A DNA stretch of 64,000 nt from Patellaria atrata CBS 101060. Its lineage: Eukaryota; Ascomycota; Dothideomycetes; Patellariales; Patellariaceae. Shown piece by piece: positions 35,268 to 46,434 of the stretch (position 1 is its first letter; each line of letters starts with the position of its first letter). The notes beneath the pieces are model-generated. The model made no database searches. It saw only the letters and a program-made list of their open reading frames with translations, and was not told the origin of the DNA. The position numbers and the translations under genes were made by a program. The stretch covers positions 217,870 to 281,869 of the forward strand of contig MU006100.1 of the NCBI GenBank assembly GCA_010093705.1. Direction: 5' to 3'.

Positions 35268-35912
35268 CTACCAGAGACCACGTAACCCACCCCATCTCCT
35301 CCTCCTAGGTCTATCAAAAGAATCCCACTCATCCTCGCTATCCAAAATGCTCGAATCATCGCTCAAGGAGTCCAAATCACTATCATAATAATCGTCGTCG
35401 TAACGATTTCTTGCTGCCAAAAGGCCCCCAAGCCCGAAACGACTTCTCCGTGGCACATGGTTGAACCCAAACCCGTTTCCGAAACCTCTGGGTCGCAATC
35501 TGCCGAAAAGGCCCATGGGACGCGAAGGATAAGCTGGTCGAGTAGTCAAGCTGATAGTAGGGTTCCGGGGTATTCGGGGCCGGAGGTAGCTAGGTTGAGG
35601 GTATGCCGCGCGCGGCATGTCGTCGCAGAATGAGGTCATTGAGTCGCCGTAGTTGTACGTTCCATATCTTCTGTGGAAGGGCATGCTGTTTAGAGCGTCG
35701 CGGAGATGGTGCTGGTTGCGGCCGTATGCTCGGTTGTACATTGAGAGGCTGTTGCGGCCGCTGTCGGGTCGGAACCGGCGACGGCCTTGTGAGTCGAAGG
35801 TTCCGGGTGGGCCGTATGGAGTAGGCATGATGCGGGTGCGGTTGTAGAATTGGTCGGCGGGTGGGCAGTCTCGGCCTACGATGGGTTGTTGACTGGGTCG
35901 ACGCCAGCTCAT
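35268..35912 (-). CDS. Unrecognised Arg/Tyr/Pro-rich protein, 214 aa
   Basis: I do not recognise this gene. The frame is open from 36122, but MSWRRPSQQPIVGRD at 35912 is the likelier start because the preceding 70 codons look like leader sequence. The protein is low-complexity: an Arg/Pro/Tyr-rich body with many RxxR and RRR blocks (for example SRPMGLFGRLRPRGFGNGFG), then an acidic segment of Asp/Ser (DDDYYDSDLDSLSDDSSI, about residues 170-190) and a basic end (RPRRRRWGGLRGLW). No signal peptide or membrane segment is seen. The charge-patterned ends suggest nucleic-acid or condensate behaviour, but this is a guess. No intron is needed. Coding status is supported by frame length and composition only. 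Confidence 0.55.
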   Translation of the reverse strand: MSWRRPSQQPIVGRDCPPADQFYNRTRIMPTPYGPPGTFDSQGRRRFRPDSGRNSLSMYNRAYGRNQHHLRDALNSMPFHRRYGTYNYGDSMTSFCDDMPRAAYPQPSYLRPRIPRNPTISLTTRPAYPSRPMGLFGRLRPRGFGNGFGFNHVPRRSRFGLGGLLAARNRYDDDYYDSDLDSLSDDSSILDSEDEWDSFDRPRRRRWGGLRGLW

Positions 35913-37243
35913 GTGAGGGTGGATAGTTTCTTTCGCTGTTGAGCAAATAATATAAGAAGCAGAAACCTTTTGTATCGTACACGAACTAGTTGAGAGGCTA
36001 ATGTGGAGATGGGAATAAGGAGGTATACTCTGTCTTACGAGATCGATGAAAGGATGTAGAGGCCTTGATATGAAATAGCGGTGTAGGAAATAAGATAGTT
36101 TAGAAAGTTTGAATGATATCAAGTTATGTTAAACTAAGAATCAGTCGAAGCGTGGGGAGAGACAATCAGATTTATAGGCAAGACATGTCGTACTAAAACA
36201 ACCTACCGTAGTAGCAATCATCCCATCATAGCATAACCTTATGGTCACCCGATTTCTAGCCAGTAAGATCATGATAAGATTTGCCATAAAGTCTCGACCA
36301 TACTTCATGTCCATCGCAGAGAGGAGCCTCGGGTCTTGGAGAGGTACAAACTACGGACGATAGTATTGGAGCAAACAACAAGATACTGGGCAACAAACAA
36401 GATACAAGGAAAATCGACAAGATAATCATAGATCAACGATTCGCAGCGATCAACAAACTTCAAGCAGATGGTTTAGATGCATCTTCAATTTACGGTACGT
36501 CCAGGCTCAAGAGACGGCTTCAAGCTCGACACTGGTGCACCGGCTCACGGATAGTCCCATCCATAATTGTGCAGATACTATCGGCAAGAACATGATTTGC
36601 ATCGGGATTACCGGTCGTAGGGAAGGACATCACAGAAGGCCAGCCGTTCTCTGGAAGTTTGTTCTGTGGAAATCCTTCATGCATGCATATTGAGCTTTCT
36701 GGATGAAGCAGATCAGTTAACCTGTCAAGTAAGGAGTTCTTCAGTCCTGTCGAGAATGAAAAATTAAGAATAGACTAGAGCAAGAGCATAGATGCATACA
36801 TGGTGGTAAAATTCTTGGGTGAAGAAGTTGTTCAAGGTGACTCTTAGGTTGAGGATTGAATAAATAAAATCGCGGTGTATGACTAAGCAATATTTTAGCG
36901 ACCACCAGAAAGTCGAAATTCTTTACCATAAGAGCCCTTGTGTGTAATGAATTGCTGCCAACAAGCTCGACAGCTTTAAACCCAATAATCACTCCCACGT
37001 CTGTCTTCTACAACGAAACGAAATCACGTCCCAACAATAACCACATAACGCTCCTATTGATCCAACGTATCCGCATTCATTACCCTCATCCGATATCTAA
37101 CGGCAACACCAATTCTTGCGTCACACGAGTCTATTTCCTCCTCTCAGGGATTAAGCTGTCAATCGTACCCACGCTTGTCACTACCTATCAACACGTCACA
37201 TTTGCGCATCTTGTACATTTAGGATCATTCATTCTACTTCGAT
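35913..37243. other. Intergenic region, about 1.3 kb
   Basis: Promoters of the Arg/Tyr-rich gene and of the divergent GYF gene. An ATG-less open frame of 101 codons lies at 36290-36592; it has no recognisable domain. No repeats were noticed. Confidence 0.5.
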
Positions 37244-40200
37244 ATGGCCCCTTCGACCTTTGCTTCAGCTGCCGCAGGCAATAATTCAAATCCGTCGCGT
37301 GGAGACGGTGGCGTAGAATGGTGAGCTCACACCCCCTCTTCTTGACCCCTTCGCGTTCCGGCCAAAACAAAGTTGTGCTCTCTTGATTTGGAGCGCAAAT
37401 GAATCTACTACTCTTATCTTAAACCATCGACGGGATGACATTCTCTACACCGGAGTTCAAACACCGCAACGCATTGACCTCTGCTTCGCTAGATCTCAGT
37501 TTCGCTAATGTAGAATTCAGGCCTCGACGCGCCAATGGCGCCACTCAAACCTTTCGACGACCTTCCGGTGCTCCAGGTCTTTCGAACACTTCACAACAGA
37601 GAGATAACACCGGAAATACACCCTCCAACACCGGCCCTCTCTCCTCCGGAACCGGTGTATACGTTCCCCCTCACGTCAATGCACAGAGGAACGGGTCTAT
37701 TGTAGACTCTAGATACTCCAAAGACCAACTACTACAATGCTATCGTAGCCAGAAGGATACAGAACATCTCGATGATGGCTTGGCCAGCCTTTTCGTTGGC
37801 GGATGGGAACCTCACCTCACGAATGGCGCGTCTACTTCGTCTTGGGGAAGACGGGACGACCAGAACAAGGATACTCAAGCCGGTGCTGATGTCTGTTGGG
37901 AACGTGAAGGAAACGTTATTCCCCTGGGTCTCATGGAGCTTACTGAAGAAGAACGAGATGTGCGTGTTACTCATGCACTTGTAGTTTTGAACATGGTTGA
38001 CTAAGTGCTATTATAGACCTTTTTATCCTCCGTTAACTCTCCTCTCAAACCACCTACGCAGAACCAAAATAAGGAGGGAACTGCCAAGGACGGTCTTTCA
38101 GTTCGTAAGTCTTCCATTTCGCAAGCACAAACTCCTGGTACATTCGGATTGTCTTCTCCAACCTCCGCTCGCCCAACCGGGCGTCGACGCGATACGAGTG
38201 ATGCTTTTCCATTCCCGTCTGTCGCGCAATCACCCGGTAATCCCCGGTTTTCCCGCGATGAAGGTAGCGCAGCAACACCACCACCTGCTTTACTAAGACG
38301 CAGGACCGACTATAAGGACCCTAATGCTTCCGGTACTGATGAGCGCGATAAAGAGAAACCACGGGACACACCTGAGGCCACAAACCCTTTCGGTACCCTG
38401 AGGCGAAGTATAACCGGGCCTTTTAGTGCTGGGGTGAACCAACCTGCTTCTCCTTGGTCTTCCACGCCTCAAAGCGCAGGATTCTCCCCAATGGGTGCCT
38501 TTGGAAGCTTTGCGATAGCTCCCAGTACGGGTCAAGCGTCTACTCCCACGGAGAAGAAACTTGGCTTTGGAAGTCTAAGAGGTGAAAGTCGGTTCAAAGG
38601 TTTGATGAGTAAGGAAAGCTCCGAAGATATGTCTAGTAGAGGTCCCAGAGAGAAACATTCGCTCAGCAATCTAGGAAAAGTCCCGGAAACTGAAGGTGAG
38701 CGTCGTGTACCGTCTTGGATGGAGGCGCGCTTTAACAGGCCCACGAGCAACGACACGGACCCATTTCCGGATGAAGAGGGTCGTTCCGGAAGTGCTGCTC
38801 TCCTTAGAAACGATGATGGGCCTTCTCGAACTCAAGGTCCAGGATTCGGAACTCCTAGCCGAAAGGAGTCTCGCGATGAAGGACTTGCAGCTTTTGGTAT
38901 GACCCAGGAGAATACCGTGTTCAAGGATGTTTTTCATGGAAGGGATGATTACCAACATCAAACTCCACAACACCGGAGTGGAGCTGGAGGCCATGAGCCA
39001 ATGAGCCCTACCGATACCAATCCCTATCAAAGCCCAGAACATGACAAGAATGACCACGAAGATCATGATGCCGAAAGTTCTGATATCCAGCACACACCTC
39101 TTCCTGGGCTCGGAGGCGGATTCATGGGTGAGTTAGGATCGCACCCTGGACAGGCACCCTTTGGTGGACTTGGTAACTTCGGGCGTGGACCTGCTCCGTA
39201 CGAAATCGCTGCCAGTGATCGAAGTCAGACTTCAAGCGCCGGTCCTCCAAAGGCTTTCCTAGGTCTAACTGGCTTTGGAGGATTGCCTGGATTGGGTGGT
39301 CCTGCAGCTTGGCCTCCAGCTCAAGGAACTGTGGGCACTCCAGCTAGAGACAAGCAAAATTTTGGCGGCGCATTTGGAGAAGGTATCTTTAATTCAGGAA
39401 CAGAAGTCCAGTCCCCTAGTCTTGCGGGACTAGGTGCCGGTGGGGGAATGTTTGGTGGAAGCATGAGCGGTAGCGGTACTCTCGGACGTACAAGTAGAAT
39501 GGGGTCTCTGTTCCCGGCTGCCATGCAGGAACAAATGCGATCGAATGAACAAGGAAGACAACACGCTGATGATGGTTCTGTTGAAGGAGGTGATCATCAC
39601 CTTGGCTCTCTTGGGCGCAACACCTTCGGAAGTAATGCACCAGGATCGGGTGTTCCGGGGCGAGACACTGACAGTCCATTACGTGCTGGGCGGGGCATAT
39701 TCGATGACATGCTTCCGACTCCGGGAGCTGGACAACGAGGTATCCGAAACCTAGATACTGGTTTCGAAGAGCCTATTCCTGGACTCTTCGGTCACGGTCA
39801 AGGCCCTGGTTCAATTGGTAGCTCGGCTCCCGGTCAAGGTTCTCTCCTACCAAGGGGTAATCAAGCGCTCGCTCAATCGCAACCTCAACCTGCAAGTTCT
39901 GCATCTAATCAACCTCCCGCAGCTCAACAGCGCACCATGGTCATGCCAGATAGAATGCGTTGGATCTATAGAGACCCCCAGGGTCAGACTCAAGGGCCAT
40001 GGTCAGGTTTGGAAATGCACGATTGGTACAAGGCTGGTTTCTTTTCGCCTGAGTTGCTTGTCAAGAAATACGAAGATCCAGAGTATGAGCCACTGGCACA
40101 ACTCATTCGACGCATCGGCAATTCACGAGAGCCGTTTTTAGTGCCTCAGATAGGTATTCCTCATGGTCCACCTACTACTCAGGCTGGTAATGCCTGGGCA

Positions 40201-42401
40201 GGCGCAACTACGGCAGGATCTGCAGCCCAGCCTCCCTTTGCGAGTAGTTTTCCTAGTTTTGGTACAACCTTAACTGCAGAGCAACAAAATGCGCTTGAAC
40301 GACGTAAACAGGAGGAACAGTATCTCATGGCCAGACAAAAAGAGCATCTCGCACAACAACAAGTTCTCGCTAAACAATTGCAGCTACAGGGCGGACATAT
40401 CCACGGTCAACAACTACATCATCATTCCAGTGCCCATAGTCTACATAGTCAACCCAGTTTCGGCAGTATTACGTCTCCGGGAGGTTATCAACCATCGCCT
40501 TCGCAAGGTCCTATCTCTATGAACCAGCCCGTTCCTGGCTTCTTTGACAACTCCTTCCGACCTCAACCCGGAGCCCCTTTTGGTCCAATTGGTGGCGGTA
40601 ACCTAGATCTACTCAGTCCTCTTAGAGAGGAAGAACTGTCAGGCATGATGGGTCAAATGAATCTTGGTCGTGGAGCTCCACCAACGTTTCCGGCACCTGG
40701 GGAGCTTTCAGGTCCTCAACAGCGTAATGAGCAATTTTCTCATGCTCAACAGGTCAATCAAATGCTGGGTGACCGTAACAGATTGCAACGTGAGCAAACC
40801 GAGCATGATGCCCTCCAACAGAACATTCAAAATGAACAGCAGAGTGCACAGGCTTCTAGAGATCGTCTGCAGCAATTTCATGAATTGCGAACACAAATCG
40901 ACGCCGAGTATTCCGAGCCATCCACCACTAGCCCTCCCGGTCAACGTATCGGTCCTCCGAGCCAACAGCTTCAATCTAGCAAGCAACAGGAGGCCCGTCA
41001 ACAGCCAGCTGCGATCACTCAGATTACGGAAGTTACGTTTCAATCAGAAACTGCCACGCAACCCACGCAGGTCGAAGTTCTTTCCTTGACCGAGCAAGTC
41101 CAGAAAGCAACTGCAGCTAAACAAGCCCCCGCTCCTGCTTCACCATGGGGCAAAGTCGATACGACCATAGTACACCCTTTCCCTCCTCCTCAATCTCAAT
41201 CCCCACTACCGGCTCCAGCTGCACAGAGGAAACACAATGTCGCGGATACTTTGAATGCAGAGTCCAGGTCAAGATCTGAGACTCCGAATGCTGAAACTCC
41301 TGGACCTTCTATCGCACCATGGGCTAAAGAACCTGTTGAAGCACCAAAAGGGCCTTCCCTCAAGGAGATTCAGGAAATGGAAGCTAGAAAGGCTGCTCAG
41401 CAAGAAGAGATTGCAGCTGCCGCTCGTCGCGCAGCGTTCGAGAAAGAGATGCTCGCACAAGCCGCTCAAGTTGCTCCAGCACCAGGTTTACCTTCAAGTG
41501 CCAATTGGGCCAGCGGTTCGTCTCCCGTGACTGCCAGTGCTTCTACACCTTCGGCTTGGGCCAAACCTCTTGCAGGTAAAGCAGCTCAGACATCGGCATC
41601 TGCGAAGAAGACTTTACAGCAGATTCAGAAGGAGGAAGAGGCGCGTAAGCAGAAAGCTGCTGCTGCTGCTATCGCCGCCAACGCTGCTGGAGTCGCAACT
41701 CCAACCCTTGCTTCGGGTAAACGATATGCGGATCTCGCAAGCAAAGCTTCTGGCTCTGCTGCTTCAACTAGCGGTGGTGCATGGACAACCGTCGGTGCCA
41801 GTGGAAAGGTCAAGACTCCCACCGTCGCAATCCCAACCGGTCCTGCAACGAATCGTGCTGTTAGTGGTGGTGTCAGCCCAGCTGCAGCAGCTAAGGCGAG
41901 ACCTACACCTGTAATCCGCAGCACTACCTATGGCACCGCTCAGGTAAATGCGCAGGACGAATTTAAGAAGTGGGCTGCGGGTGAGCTTAAGCCGGATTTG
42001 AGCAAGGGGATAAATGGTAAGTCTACCTCTAATCCTACCCTAATATATGAACTTTCATCGTCACATTGTCACTTCGCAAATGCTAATTTCCACGTCTAGT
42101 CGACGAATTTCTCTCCTCCCTGCTCATCCTTCCCCCCGAGGCTGACATCATCACCGAAGCCGTCCACTCCGTCTCCCAGACCATCGACAGCCGCCACTTC
42201 GCCGAAGAGTTCATCCGTCGTCGTAAGCTTGCCGATAAGGGCATCGTCGATACGAATGCATCGTCCAGTGGAGGGCAAAGCGCCGAGGGCAAAGGTGGTT
42301 GGAGCGAGGTTGCCAAGAAGAATCCACCGGCCGTCCAGAAGGAGGAGGTCGGGAGTAGTTTTAAGGTTGTCGCGGCGAAGAAACGGGGTGGAAAGAGGTA
42401 A
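37244..42401 (+). CDS. GYF-domain protein (Smy2/GIGYF family)
   Basis: A 1605-aa protein with a GYF domain, which binds proline-rich PPGPhi-type ligands; family members (yeast Smy2/Syh1, human GIGYF) act in mRNA translation repression and ER-Golgi traffic. Exons are 37244-37320, 37521-37959, 38017-42016 and 42100-42401. Joined ends: MAPSTFASAAAGN at the start, VEWPRRANGATQTFRRPSG at junction 1, and KGINVDEFLSSLLILPPEAD at junction 3. The C-terminus is GSSFKVVAAKKRGGKR. The GYF domain is at about residues 819-880: MRWIYRDPQGQTQGPWSGLE and MHDWYKAGFFSPELLVKKYE. The rest is Gly/Ser/Pro-rich and Gln-rich, with a predicted coiled coil at about 1085-1150 and Ala-rich helices near 1290 and 1380. The first intron (200 bp) is longer than most here and could hide a small exon. 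Confidence 0.9.
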
Positions 42402-42664
42402 GTCTGTCGTGTATAGGATTAGTTGAAGCGGAAAGGGAATTGTGGGATGGGTTTGGAAAAGAAGTGGTATGATGTGACCCATGTTATGTGTTCGATGATA
42501 ATTTCATTGATGAGCGAGTGCTTCAGACTGTATGTCGGTATGGGTTTTATTATTCATGTAGCGTAGCGTAGCGTAGAGAAGTCCAGTACGGGTATATACC
42601 TTGTCCCCCCTCAAACTTCATAGAATTATTCCACCTCTTCTCCCACCAATACCCCTCCACATCC

Positions 42665-44741
42665 CTACTCCTCCACCGCCCTCTCCTTCCCCTTCCCCTT
42701 CCCCTTCCCCTTCCCAATCAACCCCTCCACAGCCCCAACAGTCCTCACGATCTCCGCCACCCCCAACCCGGCCATCTGCGCCACCTCCTCGTAAAAAAGC
42801 CGCGCCGGCCCCTCCAGCTCGTCCGAGGTGCGGTAGACGCGGTGGTTCTGCCCCGGTCGCAGTATTGAGCCTATAGTCGTAGTGTCGCCGGGTGTACCCG
42901 AGGGGATGGGGATGGGGATGGGCTTGACGATCTCGAGGCCCCTCTGCACGGTCGCGAGACGGGCTACTTTGGGATGTTCCTCGCTCTCCCTGTCTTTCCC
43001 CCCTTCCCTGTCTTTGGCCCCTTCCCTGTCTTTCCGCCCTTCCCTGTCTTTGCCCCCTTCCCTGTCTTTGCCCCCTTCCCTACCCCCGCCACCGCCCCCG
43101 CCGTCCGCGCTGTGGGGGTTTGTAGGAGGATCAACGGGAAACATTCCCCACAGCGCGGAGCGGAAATCGCTCTTCCGCTCCCGGGTCCCGAGGGCCTCGG
43201 TGCAGAATATCGAGGCGTAGAAGGACATGTAGGCGTCTAGTTCCTCGGGGGTTAGGGTCAGCACGTCATGTTCTGTGACTTCCATTGCTTGTTTAAAGGG
43301 GAGGACGGGGGTTGTTTCCGCGATTTGGGCTTCGTAGGTGGATTTTGCGGTGGCCCAGGTGGTCCAGTCGATTGACGCGGTGGAGGGGTGGGTGGGGGTT
43401 GTTGGGGTGCGGGTGGTGGTGGTGGTATTGGGAGGGAGGGGAAAGGGGAACAGGAGTCCAGTGGCGATGATCAGCAGGGAGAGGAGTTGGATATCAGGGT
43501 GCACGAGCAGCGCATGACCCCTCTTCGCCCTCGTTTTCGGCGTTGTCGGGTTCGGGTAACTGAAGGTGTAGCCTACACTTTCTGCTAGGGAGAGCACGAG
43601 GGGGTATACGTCTATGGGGAGAGCGAGGTCGATCAGGTGGCGGAGGAAGAGTTGCGGATACGGCAGGGCGGGGAGAGTCATTTTATACGATTCCCGGTAG
43701 AATAGTACAATGGAGTGGATGGAGGCGTAGAGTCTTGTGGCGCGGAGAACAGAGGACGGCTCGAAGGATTCGATATAGTGGCTCGGAAGCCGCTTTTTCA
43801 TCTCAGTGGGGAGGGTTCGGCCGGCGCGGTAGTAGAGGAGTTCGCCGTCTGTGACCCATTTGTAGAGGTCGCCGATGGTGATGGGGAGGTGGAGGAGGAG
43901 GGAGCTTAGGTATAGCAGAGCGAGCGTGTCGAGAAGGGGAGGGAGTGATTCGGGATTCCGGCCTGTGCGTGTACGAGGCGGTTTGGGTGTCTCGGTCTCG
44001 GGGTCGCTGGGACCTTCGGATTGGGAGCTGTATAAAGGGGTTTGAGAGGCTGTGTCGTCGCCGGCTTCGAGGCGGGCGGAGAGGGGTTTGAGGCGGAGAG
44101 CCCAGAGGTCGCGTACGGTGATCTGGATGTCTGTTAGGGACTGATCTGTACTATACGAATTGTATAGATTGGGGGGGGGAGGGGGAGTGGGGGTGTTTGT
44201 ATGGTACCTCGAATTCCTTGGGGAAGCGCTTCTTGTCCACAAGCCATCTAGTTTGCCGCCAGAGTATCAGCTGGTAGCACTGGAGATACAGTTCTAAGGC
44301 TGCTGGACCGGTGTATTCTGTATTTCAAAGTTAGCGATTGTATAGTCGTAGGCATGTACAGTATTTTCAATCCCACTCCGCCATACACACTAGACAGTCA
44401 CTGATTCTCATGCTCTTTCTGTATTATTCTGTACAAAGGGTATTGACTTACGTTGCGCCACAGTCTCCCTTTTCACCCTCTCCTTCCTCGTCTTCTTCCC
44501 CTGCATACCGTACTGGTCTTCATCTTCCAGAGTTGCTAGTGTACCCTTGAGTCTATTAGCTCCGAGTTTTGAAAAGTTACTTAACGTTGCATAATTTTGC
44601 ACCAAAGAGTATATGTTTAGTCCATACCTCTTGACGATGATCATTGTCACAATACGTATATCCATCATCGGCTGTATAGAATTTTTGTGAAGGACAATTT
44701 CCCCAGTCGCATCGTCGGCCAGTACGTCTACGGTGCGACAT
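42665..44741 (-). CDS. RRN7: RNA polymerase I initiation factor Rrn7 (TAF1B/TFIIB-like)
   Basis: TFIIB-like subunit of the Pol I core factor needed for rDNA transcription. Exons are 44741-44628, 44545-44452, 44317-44208 and 44122-42665, giving 591 aa. Exon 1 encodes the N-terminal zinc ribbon (CDWGNC, then YTYCDNDH). Exon 2 is ATLEDEDQYGMQGKKTRKER, exon 3 GPAALELYLQCYQLILWRQT and RFPKEFE, and exon 4 begins ITVRDLWALRL and contains the cyclin-like part (LALLYLSSLLLHLPITIGDL, YYRAGRTLPTEMKKRLPSHY). Phase fixes the acceptors at 44546 (CAAG) and 44123 (CATCCAG). Near the C-terminus are a poly-Gly run, five near-identical 6-residue repeats (REGGKD type, about residues 455-485, encoded by an 18-bp minisatellite) and a final KGKGKGKGK run. 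These low-complexity insertions are not part of the known fold. Confidence 0.88.
42685..42714. repeat. Hexanucleotide repeat (CCTTCC)x5 inside RRN7
   Basis: Five perfect copies in frame, encoding a Lys-Gly run near the C-terminus of Rrn7. It is in-frame, so copy changes would only lengthen or shorten the run. Confidence 0.85.
42988..43077. repeat. 18-bp minisatellite inside RRN7, 5 units
   Basis: Five head-to-tail 18-bp units: CCCTGTCTTTCCCCCCTT, then copies with one to three changes at positions 11-13; the last two are identical. The variation is confined to one short stretch of the unit, while CCCTGTCTTT is constant in all five. The unit is a multiple of three, so Rrn7 stays in frame and gains a 6-residue charged repeat. 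Confidence 0.9.
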
Positions 44742-45233
44742 TATTCGCTTGCGATTTCACGCGACGTGATGAGGCCTACCCACTACTTTTATGCACTTTT
44801 GATGTTTTGGAAGCGCAGCGAAAGTTGTACCGAGGGCCAAGTTGAAGTACAGAGTCAAATCTATTTCAGTCACAATCTTGACATCTGATATCCACGGTTC
44901 GAGTTTGCTATAGTTCTATGACGTAACCGGTCAATATTTCGCATCACATTCTGCTCGTAATCAATGATTTAAGGTGATCCAAGATAACTTTTATTCTAGG
45001 AGAAGTGTACAGTTTCTGACGCTCTCCAAGACTAAATAGGATCAATGCAAGCCCAATCCTCCGCTCATGAGTCATCAATACCTAACAAGGTCTTGCTGGT
45101 AATCAAGACGAAAAGAGACGAAAACACGTGAAAATACATTTGTGTCATAGTCGATATCGACGGAAATAACACAGAATAGTATCTCTCGCGAAAACAACCC
45201 CAAATATTCCCCAAATGTGCCAACCCCAACCCT
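44742..45233. other. Intergenic region between eIF5A and RRN7 (same strand)
   Basis: About 0.5 kb: eIF5A 3' flank and RRN7 promoter. Nothing distinctive. Confidence 0.55.
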
Positions 45234-45975
45234 CTAACCGCGAGGAGCTTCCTTGGCATCGATAGCAGTCTCTTCACCCATAGCAGTAAGGACAATGACG
45301 TCTGAACGACTTGTTAGTATACCGGTTCACATTTGAGAATATTCCAGACACTTACTGGTGTCCTTGCCATCCTCGGTGAAAAGTTTCTTGATCTTATCGC
45401 CAACTTCACCCTCGGGAACTTTAACATCATCCTTGGTATCACCGGCATCGGTCATAAGAGAGAGGAAACCATCGTCGGTGACGTCAAGCTAAAAGAGATG
45501 ATATATTAGCGACTGTTGTTGTACAGGACTGATGAAAATACGTACAAGCTGATATTCGGTGCGACGGACGTTAGGGACATCCATATTGTGAGTGGAAGGG
45601 CAAAGTTCTTCAAGCTTCTTGCCAGTGAAGATGTCAATGGCGACGAGATGGACCTTTGCGTGACCGTGCTTGCCAGTCTTGGAGGTGGACATTTCAACGA
45701 TCTTGCAGGGACGGTTCTTGATGACGACGAAACCGTTCTTCCTCAAGGCAGAGCACTGCATGGGAAAGGTGGTAGAGGCACCGGCATCGGCGCTCTCGAA
45801 GGTGTGTTGCTCATGCTATTGCGACCATGTTAGCTGCTGTTTCTGTGATATTCATTATGCCATTGTCGATTGTGGTGCGCGCGTGTCAGGCAGCGATGGG
45901 ATGAAAGGCGGGGCAGATGGAGGGGTCAAAAGGTTGTTGGAGAGTGAATCCTACCTGCGCGTCGTTGTCGGCCAT
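45234..45975 (-). CDS. eIF5A: Translation factor eIF5A (hypusine-containing)
   Basis: Essential translation factor that rescues stalled ribosomes at polyproline and aids termination. Exons are 45975-45955 (21 nt), 45815-45546, 45488-45356 and 45301-45234; introns are 139, 57 and 54 bp and all keep phase. The product is 163 aa, the usual size. It begins [20 protein letters not shown]. The hypusine loop is intact: [13 protein letters not shown] with Lys56 as the expected modification site. The C-terminal OB-fold includes [20 protein letters not shown], and the protein ends [14 protein letters not shown] long first intron after only seven codons is common for highly expressed fungal genes and may carry regulatory sequence. 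It is divergent from COG3. Confidence 0.96.
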
Positions 45976-46434
45976 GATGAAATGAGTGTCAGTTAAATCG
46001 AACTATGTGGCAAATAAATGCAACAAGAAGAACAGGCTGAAAAGTTGAGGGAGGATGAGTTGAGTGGGCTGTTGTGTGTGAAGAGAAACAAAAAGTTGAG
46101 ACCTGAGGGTGGAACAAAAGTTGTGCGGCGGGTCAGAAGGGAAAAAGGCGAAATTCCTCTAGACTCGATTGAGCCTCAGATGCGCCACATCTCCGGCAAG
46201 CGGGTTTGCATCTTTTGTCTGTTCCGTGAGAGGCTCGGACGGTCACTTGTTATTCCGCTCCGACCTCTGCACCTCATGCCAATCCCCTACCTTAGCAGTC
46301 GATAACTATGTATACAAACTGTAAGGAGCAATCATAAAACAAACACAGAACTTACAGCTACTAACCCCTGAAGAAGCGAATAAGATATTCAAAATCCTCT
46401 AAATGTCAAGCTGGGCTATATCGCTGCTAACACC
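45976..46434. other. Intergenic region: eIF5A/COG3 divergent promoter
   Basis: 459 bp shared by both genes. No clear TATA box; G/A-rich leader next to eIF5A. Confidence 0.5.

Noticed and set aside
42601-43240. Plus-strand open frames over the end of RRN7
   Set aside because: Pro/Ser-rich shadows of the Gly/Lys/Glu repeat region of RRN7; the minus-strand gene has splice and domain support.
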